Source: Lycium barbarum (Eukaryota; Streptophyta; Magnoliopsida; Solanales; Solanaceae). From it: a DNA stretch of 64,000 nt. Within the stretch, counting starts at the first letter, position 1. The number at the start of each line of letters is the position of its first letter. The notes under the pieces are model-generated. The model searched no databases. It was not told the DNA's origin and worked only from the letters and a program-made list of their open reading frames with translations. The DNA lies in the NCBI RefSeq assembly GCF_019175385.1, contig NC_083338.1:65070884-65134883 (forward strand), given 5' to 3'. Positions 56,035 through 64,000 of this stretch are shown piece after piece. Position numbers and translations under genes: made by a program.

Positions 56035-59000
56035 TGTTACACCTTGGAAATTTCGTGTCGTTTGCATCATGAGTGAACTAACACAAGCCTAAAGTGGGAA
56101 TGAAGCCCTTATAATGTTACGGAGGGTACTTGATAACTTTAAGTGTGTACCTTAAGGTTTCGAAGTTAAAGGAATCGATGGAAGTAAGTTCGTGGAAGGA
56201 ATTGGAATTTGAGTCATGTTTTAGGAAGATTTCGTATCATTTGAGTTATACTGTCACTACCCAAACCCATGGACCGTGACGAGTGCCCGACCACTACGGA
56301 TCAAGCACCCCTAAACTCGTTCTTACTCTATACAAGGTAACGTGGTGGCCCATTTCAACTGATATTCGATCGATACCATCTGCTATAACATTTATACGAT
56401 AAACATTACCTTAGAATCTCATAAATCATGCATGTGAATATACATATATATAAGCATACGAACAAAGATGGCGACGCAGACCGACTCGGTCAATATTTAC
56501 ACTGTACCTCAAAAGTGAGAAACAACCAAAGCCGTATGACATCCCCACTATACACAACTGTCAACAGACCTCTATGGAATACAAACTGTAGAAAGGACAG
56601 GACAAGGCCCTGCCATACCTATATATGCACACAGCAAGATAGCATACCAAAAAGAGGCTGAAGCTCCGATCCAAATAGAGATCGCTGGCTGAGACGGAGG
56701 AGAGGTCCTACAGGTCTGGCTCACTCAGCTGGCTACCTGAACCTGCGGTTATGAACGCAGCGTCCACAAGAAAGGACGTCAGTACGAACAATGTACTGAG
56801 TATGTAAGGCATGAATAGTAACATAGCAGGAAAATACCGAACATGAAAAATATATAGCATAACATGAGATAAGGGAATAACTTGTACATCTAATTGCCTC
56901 ATAAGGCGGATACCATGCATGCTTAACTTTAAGAAATAATTTTCATATACATATACGTAGCATAAACATTAGCCCGCGTCCGAGGTAAACATCACTCGCC
57001 GCCCACTAGTGGTGTCATGCCCAGCCGACTAGGTTCAGTGTTATCATTATCCATCAGTAGCCCACCGAAGTGGTGTCACGCCCGGCAAACTAGGCCCGGT
57101 GTAATCATAGATAACATAAGCATGCACGAGAGCCCAATCAAAAGCTACAACTCTATCGGAGTGACGTAAGGTTGGTAACCTCCGATTTATATTGTGGAAT
57201 AATCATCATCGCTATATCTTACCTCGAAGGAACAATTCATAAGGTGAGATCAACAACAATGATCAATTCATGAAACTCATGAAATAAACTAAATAATCTC
57301 ATAATAGCATTAAAATCATAAGCTTTGGAATTTCTAGAAATGGAATCATCATCATCATAGAAAACATCTCATCTTTAGAATTATAAAAAGCTTGTAAAAA
57401 TAATGAACTTCTAACTTTTGGGAATAAGAATGCTATAGAAAACATATATTGGATTCATAAGAAAGGAATCATGCCTTTAGAAAGAAGGGTCTAGCCTTAA
57501 CATACCTGGAATTTCACGTCTCGGCTTTCCCACCTATTTTTGGTCTCTCAATCTACATATAAGATCATTCATACTATGGTTAGTCCCATTGCTATATACT
57601 TATCCTAAGCCTTCAAATTTAATCTTCTTAAAGTCTGCTGAAATTCGGGCAGCATCTCCCCTGTTTATATGCCTAGCCCGAATTCATAATTCAACAACCA
57701 ACAACAACATCATCAATACCAACAACAATAACACCATTTCCAACACCAATATGTACCATAAAATATCCTACACGACGTTTTTCCAATTTCTCAACCAACC
57801 ATAACAACATCCATAATACAAAAATCAAAGAATTATATTTAATTTTATCTCAAATTAATCCAAAATTCCTTTTCAAACTCACCTCATGGCCACCAACTTC
57901 AATTCAAATCTTTATGATTTTTCTCCTATGATTCTTTCCTCCCTAAGAATTGCTAAACCTTTACATCATCTTAATCATGTAAATAATAGAAAGAACATAC
58001 CTTCTAGTAGAAGAACTTCACTTTATTCATCCATTTCCAAGATCAACTTCATCACCACCTTGAAGAGAAAGAATAACAATTATCTTCCATAAATGTTTTT
58101 GAGGTTTTGATGTTAATATTCTCTCTTGGTGATTTGGAAAGGTTATGGAAGATTATGGAGTATTATGGAAGATTAGGGAAAATTATAGAAAGTTATGGAG
58201 AGTTATGGAAAATTATAGAACTCTCAATAGTTCTTCAAGAACTCTTTATAAGAGTGGAGGATGAGGAAATGGTGAGAAATAATTAAAATTAATGGGTTAG
58301 AGGGGTATTTATAGGTGTGGTTCGGGCCGGGTACTGTAGCAATTCTGGTACTGTAGCAGTGCGTTTTTACTCCGTCAGCCTAACTTGTAATGTCCATGAT
58401 TCTCTACTCCAATGTCGTATTGACGAACGGTTTGTTTCGTTGGAAACTAGAGTCGACGAACTTCATTTTAAGATTTTGAAACACCTTAAAACTCCTAATA
58501 TACTAGGAGATATATCCTTCCAAAGTTGACTAAAAAATCTGCCCAAATTTTGCCAACTTTTTTTGCAAATTTTCCAACAAATTTATTTTCTTCGATTTTC
58601 TTGGTCCCGGAACCTTTAGGCACTTGTTTAACACTTTTTAAGAGTATTGATTAGCCTTATAAGGGTTCCATGACCTCTCCGAGCTTACTTTAGATTACCT
58701 ACAACGGAAACTAAGTGAAGATTTTTTGAGGTGTAACATATACATTCCTTAGAATTTCCTGGAGGAGAAACTATATGTCCCCTTATATGGTTAATAAAGT
58801 TTTATATAAGTGCCAAGAAGGTTCCATAAGGATTGGAGATCAAAAGAATCGAAATGGACGCATTTTCGCGAAATCGGGGAAAATGGGGACATATGCGGCC
58901 ACATACTCAGTATGCTAGGCCGAATATTGGCAGAAAACTCGCCATTTTTGCTGAGGTTTCTACCCAAACTCAACGCCTTGGAGAGGAGGGGAGATGCAGC

Positions 59001-60803
59001 CGCATATCCCATATGCAGAGACGCATCTCCACTGCAAATTGATGCGGGGGTGGGGGGGGGGGGGGCGACTAGGCACATTTTTAAATTCCAAAAGATCCCA
59101 TTTTCATATCAAACTCTAACACATATTTACCCACATTACTAGAGAGTTCCTGAAAGTTCTTGAGGGTTCCACAACATTCTAAACCTTTCCATATCATCAA
59201 GAGAGAAGATCAAACTTCAAAACCTCAAGATAATCCATGGAAGGTGATTGTTCTTGTTTCTCCCCAAAGTTGTGATGAACTTGGTCCTAGAAGGAGTTAA
59301 GTGAGGTGAATTTTTTCTACTGTAAGGTACGTTCTCCATCTTATTTACATGCTTGAGTTAATGTAAAGGTTTAGTAACTCTTGGAAAGGAAAAAAATTAA
59401 AGTGGAGAAGTCATAAAGTGTTGAAGTGAAGAAGATGACTATGAGATGAACTTGAAAAGGGATTTTGGACAAATTTGAGATAAATTGTATATAACTTCTT
59501 GATTATGATATTGTGGATGTTGTTATGGTTTTTTGGGAGGTGTTATGTAATATGGTGGAAGTCGACAAAATAGGAGAAGTGCTGCCCAAATTTTGTTAGC
59601 TCGTTAATTATACTAGTTTGAACTTAAGAGTGTTCTTAAGACCTAACCTTAGCATGAATCCTCTTGAATGTAGATTTTACGGACTTTGGAGAAGAACGTT
59701 AAGTAAATAAGGAGATGTAAAGGTATGTTAAGGAAAACCCTTTCTTCCCAAAGGCATTATTTCCTTATTGTGAATCCATCTAAGATACCATCTAAGATAT
59801 CCGTAATGTCCTATTCTTAGAAAATGTTAGAAGCTCATGACTTTCAAGATTCTTATGATATTATTGATAAATGCTCTTCATAGTGATGATGATGATGATG
59901 ATGATGATGATGGTGATTCCATAATAGAAATCAGGGCTCTACCGACTTTATGTCACCCCGATAGAGTTGTAATGTTTCCTTTGGATACTTCTAAAGGTCA
60001 TATATGTCTATAGCTATTTTGTGACACTGAGCTTATATGTCCAGGTATGATATCTATTTCGTACGCACCACTACAGTTGGGTATGGACAATATCGAGCGT
60101 TTTTATGGCCGGGTATGGATGACACCAAACCTACATGGTCAGGTATGGTATGATGATATGTATATGTATGAAATGTTTCCTCTAGATAAAGGTTAAGTAT
60201 GTAAGACAGTCATCTTAAGAAGTATTATGAGATATAAATGGTTCTTTTTATCCTACATTATTCTTCATGCATTTATCATGTTACTATTCATGCCTTACAT
60301 ACTCAGTACATTATTCGTACTAATGTCTTTTTGTTTGTGGACGCTGCATTTATGCCCACAGGTAGATAGGGAGACAGACCAGTCCCTTAGGCTGCTCCGT
60401 CAGTAATTGCATAGAATGGCTTCATTTGATCCGGAGCTGCAATAGTTGGTATTATACTTTTTGTGTACATACTTGGGCATGGTGGGGTCCTGTCCCGTCT
60501 TTATGATATTGCATACTCCTTGTAGAGGTTCGTAGACAGATGTACATAGTTAGATATTCCATAGCCTTATCGGCTTATATTTTTTATATCATTTTTGGTA
60601 GCCTTGTCGGCTAGTATATATGGGCATAGTTAAAGATATTCATATAGATGTGCTTATGTTCGATGGAACCTGTGTCTTTTGATTTCGTGGAGATTATAAG
60701 ATATCCATGTGGCTCACCTATATATAATTAGGTGAGTTTGATAAGAGGTGCTCGGTAGATTAGCTCTGAGTGCCCGCCATGGCCCTCCGATTGGGTCGTG
60801 ACA
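56035..60803 (+). mobile_element. D-type solo LTR in copia gag, itself interrupted
   Basis: TGTTACACC to GGGTCGTGACA, about 2.28 kb without the nested LTR G. The flanks CTCTT (56030-56034) and CTCCT (60804-60808) fit a TSD with one change. It carries the palindromes (58892-59030), a 14-base G run (about 59052-59065), a decayed uORF (59579-59599, GTG start), a donor-like box (59721-59730), a nine-unit GAT tract (about 59886-59912) and the acceptor-like box (CATTTATGCCCACAG|GTAG, 60348-60365). It is the best complete reference copy of LTR D in the window. Confidence 0.88.
56252..58738 (-). mobile_element. Solo LTR G in the D-type solo LTR
   Basis: 2487 bp, TGTCACTACCC to GAGGTGTAACA, TSD TATAC on both sides (56247-56251 and 58739-58743). 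It contains the acceptor-like box (about 56735-56760), the donor-like box CCAGGTATGTTAAGG (about 57492-57506), a uORF-like MLPEF start without the conserved stop (about 57655), a short tandem region around GTTATGGAAGATTA (58138-58222), paired TACTGTAGCA motifs (58330-58362) and the block shared with B and the 44467 solo LTR (58430-58515). Confidence 0.92.
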
Positions 60804-60946
60804 CTCCTAAAATAATTGGAACAGGTAACAAGAACTGATTATCTTATGCATCTACTCTATGGAGAGAGAAGAATACAACTTATATTTGTAGCCAAAAGAA
60901 AGAATTCACATCAAGATATGGAAATACTAATCCCTTCAAGACAAGT
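60804..60946 (+). pseudogene. Short continuation of the copia gag-pol fragment
   Basis: Between the D-type solo LTR and LTR I. Weakly protein-like (LMHLLYGEKNTTYICSQKKEF) and probably the continuation of 55200-56034. Its assignment rests on position and the near-matching TSD rather than on a clear domain. Confidence 0.45.
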
Positions 60947-61945
60947 TGCAACGACCCACTAGGTCGTTTTGAGGGGTGACTTAGAACTTAGACCTTCGTT
61001 GGGACTTTCGAGGCCGTGGGTGAGTCTGTAGCGTGTTTTTATGTATATGTGCATGTTTGTTGCGTCTTGAGGACCTCGGTTTGGTGTTGGGATATTTGGG
61101 TGGAAAATTGGTGGAAAAATCGAGCTACTAGTCAAAAGGGACCGTTGTGGTGGGTCCATCGTAGCGGTTCTAGGCCCGCTGCCATGGGGAGCAGGGGATT
61201 TAATGAGTTCCGCCATAGTAGGAGGCTTCTCGCAATAGCGAGACCACCGCATCGATGGACACGAGGAAAAATTCGTGTTTTATATTCTAAGGCTAGGGCT
61301 AACACTCTCTTGAAAGGTAAGTCTCAACCCTTCACTTTGTTCATTCCGTCATAGTGTTAGATTCCATGATTAGTTAAAGGGTCTCTAATGGTGAATGAAA
61401 TGATAGAACCCTAGAAACTGCAAACCCTCAAATAAAGTAATGGGTTATTAATTTTATTGCCGTTTGATCATCTAGGAGCAGAGGTTATCACTTCATAGGA
61501 TGAGAACTTAATTATTACATGAGAGGAATGGTGTATTGAGACTTAGGGTTTCATAAAGATTGTAACTTTAGCATAAAAACTGCTTGTAAAAGGTTGAAAT
61601 GACTAGAAACTCCATAAATGGATAGAATATTATTACTGGGATCAATATTAGTATGACTTCACGCTTAGTGATAGTTCACCCATTTGGAAAGAGGTAGGAG
61701 TAGTTAGGTTCATTTCTCCAATTGTTGTATTGTGTGAGTTGATGAATTGAATACTCATATAGCGCTATATTTCTAGACTTTGAATGTTCGGAAGCTTTAC
61801 AAAAGGGAAAGGCTATCGCGGAGTGATTGCATTGTCCTAGTTGTGCTTTGAGGTGGATTACAGTCTACTTGAGTTAGACTTTGATTAGTTGATTGTACAT
61901 GTTATGAAATTGATAGGAGAAGCATGATTAGGGCTTCAGACATAA
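60947..61945 (+). mobile_element. Partial LTR I (CGACCCACTAGGTCG type)
   Basis: It starts TGCAACGACCCACTAGGTCGT, whose first bases form a palindrome (CGACC/GGTCG), a start seen in another Ty3/gypsy LTR group. U3 holds inverted repeats (61154-61260), then a TATA-like TTTATATTC (61278-61286), then a textbook donor-like GAAAGGTAAGT (61313-61323). It is cut at 61945 by LTR J, so the rest is missing. Confidence 0.7.
61154..61260. repeat. Inverted repeats in U3 of LTR I
   Basis: GTCCATCG (61154-61161) and CGATGGAC (61253-61260) are perfect 8-bp inverted repeats. Between them TCTCGC-AATA-GCGAGA (61228-61243) is a perfect hairpin. The set ends 18 bp before the TATA-like box. Confidence 0.75.
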
Positions 61946-63890
61946 TGTTATATCCCGTATTTTGATACATTGGGATATTTTAGGCTAAACGAGACAAGTT
62001 AAAGACAAGACTATTTTAGGGTACGAGGTAGAGACTTTTAACTCCCGGTTTTGTTCAAGGCACAAGTTGCCTATAAATTTTATTTGGTATAAAAACATTA
62101 TTTGAGACTAGGGATTAACTAACCATGACTAGATTATTAAGTGGGATTAAAAATTTAATTACTTCACTAATTAGCCTAATTAGGCGTGTGGGCCCCACCC
62201 GATTCATAATAATAATAATAAAAAAAAAACAGAAAAAAATAATAAAAGGTGCTATGCTGAGTCAACAAAGGAGGGAGTATGTGTAACAATATTAGGAATC
62301 ATATATATATGATTGAGTATAGTGCAAATGACCATTTTCAAGTCATTTGTTGCAAATAAAACTCAAGAGCAAGAAAAATATGCTCATGGCTGTGTTCGGC
62401 CAGCTTGAAGGTTGAAAGAAAAAGTTTGATTTTTATAGCTTGGTGAAACTTCTAAGGCAAAGGAAAGGAGATGGGAATGGAGATAGAAAGAGAGCATGGC
62501 TCTCGGCCATAGCTAAGATTTTTGCAAGTTTGTGACTTTGATCCAAAAAAAAAAAAACAAGTTTCTCAAGAAATTCAACTTTTTAGGAGGTGTATAATGT
62601 CGTGGAGCATCCATTGGAATAGCAAGAAAAATTGTTAAAAGTCAAGGTACAAATTGAGGACAAGTTGAAAGGTCAAGTATTCAAGGTAAGAGTTGGTCGT
62701 TTTTCATGTATTTTATGGTGAATTGAATGTATAAAAATTTTGCATGTTGGTATTGGATTGTTGTTGTTGAAATTTAAAGAGAACCGTGTGATATGCTTAC
62801 ATGAAGTAATGTTTAATCTTCTTGTACATGTATTGAGGATGGTTTGAATGTGTTGTAGTGTGTATAAATGAATGAAAACCATGAAGTTGTGTGTGATTAT
62901 GTTGAGGCCGTGTAGGGGCTGGTTTAGGAGAATTGGCGGATTGGTTTATTTGATTCTTTAGTTGTTGTTGTTATGGACGTTATAGTGAATTTGATGCGTC
63001 GTGAATGTGTATAAACGTGTTGTTGTTGTTTTGGATGAAGTCTGAAAAATTACGAGTGGTATGGTATGTTGGTCGGGCTGTTTGAATATTGAACGGGCTG
63101 TCCGGATTTCCATCGAGTCATGTTTAAATAATCTCGGGTTGATACTTGAATGCATGGCTAGTGATATTTGCTTAGCAGTATTAATTGGTTTGAATACGAA
63201 CGAAAAGTCGTCTAATTGTTTGGAAAGGGATTATTAACGTATGAATACGTATTGAATTCTCTCATAAGCCTAATCGTGGTTCTTAATATCTTAATATAGG
63301 ATAAGGTACTACTGAGCAGCATATACGGGTTGTCTTGCGACTAAACGCTAAAGGTATGTAAAGCCTATCCATTCTTTCTTTTGGCATGTCCTATATGTAA
63401 GTAAGATATAATATGAGCCTTGGGGTAATTCTACTCTCTAGTTCCAAGCATGACTCATGATTTTTATTCGTTTCTTGATGTTAGAACTTTCAGGATAGTC
63501 GAGCTATTGCCTCAAGTCTATTATATGATTGACTAATATATGATGTATAGAAATTCCTATTCTTAAAGAATTCCATAATTAGAGGTGTACTTGACTTTCA
63601 TAAGCTATCTCATGTTAATTTGATACATGTATATGATTCCTGAAACGTTCCTTGTTATAGTTCGTAATGACATTTAGAAAGAATTTAATATGATTGTTAT
63701 CCTGATACTTGAGAGCTGATTAGTTTACTTATCTATTGAGTCTCAAAAGATGATTTGTATGTATATGGTTGCTTATCACTCTGCTCGTGCTTACCGTTAC
63801 ATCCTTCACTGAGTCCCGGGCCAGGACATGTTTTCGTTCGTAGATCCACTGCATTATTCACCGAGTCCCTCACTAGAGGGCCGGGACACG

Positions 63891-63946
<56 letters not shown>

Positions 63947-64000
63947 ATATGATGATATGATGACATGATGATATGGGGATGGCGGCCAGGATGGCATATG
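61946..64000 (+). mobile_element. Partial LTR J (H-like), running off the window
   Basis: It begins TGTTATATCCCG and is related to LTR H (ACTAGATTATTAAGTGG, GGGCCCCAC, GAGTCTCA and CACCGAGTCCCTCAC segments in the same order). The donor-like box AAAGGTATGTAAAGCC is at 63350-63365 and a TA then TG microsatellite at 63889-63946. The end lies outside the window, so solo or full-length status is unknown. Confidence 0.8.
63889..63946. repeat. TA/TG compound microsatellite
   Basis: About 17 TA units directly followed by 12 TG units, at the LTR position where LTR H has ATATATATGATATGATG and the A LTRs have AT tracts. Confidence 0.95.

Noticed and set aside
1..64000. tRNA genes, endogenous pararetrovirus, DNA transposons or Helitrons
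   Set aside because: No cloverleaf, no caulimovirid-type RT arrangement, no TIR plus TSD pair or CTRR hairpin end was found by eye. The pol genes have gypsy order with integrase.

Overview
The window looks like heterochromatic DNA of a dicot plant, probably Solanaceae. This is an inference from the LTR termini of the TGTCACGACCCAACCCCG / GGTGTAACA type, from PBSs complementary to initiator-Met tRNA, and from Tekay/Del-like chromovirus pol genes. I found no intact host gene, tRNA gene, CRISPR array or bacterial-type operon. Nearly every base belongs to LTR retrotransposons inserted into one another. The pol genes are Ty3/gypsy (Pro-RT-RNase H-integrase-chromodomain order) and almost all are broken by stops, frameshifts, deletions or insertions. 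Fragments of a Ty1/copia gag lie between them.

Layout. Element H (+) supplies pol at 1424-2772 and 14586-14791 and a 3' LTR at 14901-18179. Its pol is interrupted by an LTR running off the left edge (1-1423, -) and by complete element A (2773-14585, -; LTRs about 3.7 kb; TSD CCTAC). The H LTR contains a patch of gene-like sequence with a possible first exon. A copia gag remnant (18180-18849) is followed by the 3' LTR and part of the interior of element C (-), which carries a Cassandra-like 5S-rRNA-derived module. Element E (-; 23455-28251) lies inside C and has the best pol ORF of the window (intact DD35E integrase plus chromodomain). Element D (+) starts with a truncated LTR at 28468, has gag-pol from 30332, and is broken by element B (33574-42206, -; two 3208-bp nearly identical LTRs, no coding capacity, TSD AGTGC) and by element F (42497-53602, -; gag to integrase recognisable, TSD CTTTC/CTTCC). 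F's 3' LTR holds a + strand solo LTR (44467-47084, TSD AATGG). D's 3' LTR (53795-55199) abuts a second copia gag fragment. That fragment is interrupted by a D-type solo LTR (56035-60803), which itself contains a - strand solo LTR (56252-58738, TSD TATAC). Two further + strand partial LTRs end the window (60947-61945 and 61946-64000).

How the parts work together. In the four elements with a readable leader (A, B, D, F) the order is LTR, 4-nt spacer, tRNA-iMet PBS, then a 36-nt hairpin 44-47 nt downstream. Its 14-bp stem shows compensatory changes. Its 8-nt loop carries a self-complementary hexamer (GTGCAC in A and B, GCGCGC in F, decayed in D). This has the position and shape of a retroviral dimerisation (kissing-loop) signal, and it is the strongest candidate here for an undescribed system. 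Inside the LTRs, otherwise unalignable families share a short upstream ORF (MLPKFR-stop type), a box matching a plant 5' splice site (AG|GTATGT), a downstream box ending in a 3' splice-site-like GCAG|GT, palindromes just upstream of the TATA box, and a stem-loop just before the polypurine tract.

Limits: all alignments were made by eye. Family assignments and divergence estimates are approximate, and LTR ends are defined by TG/CA termini, TSDs, PBS and PPT.
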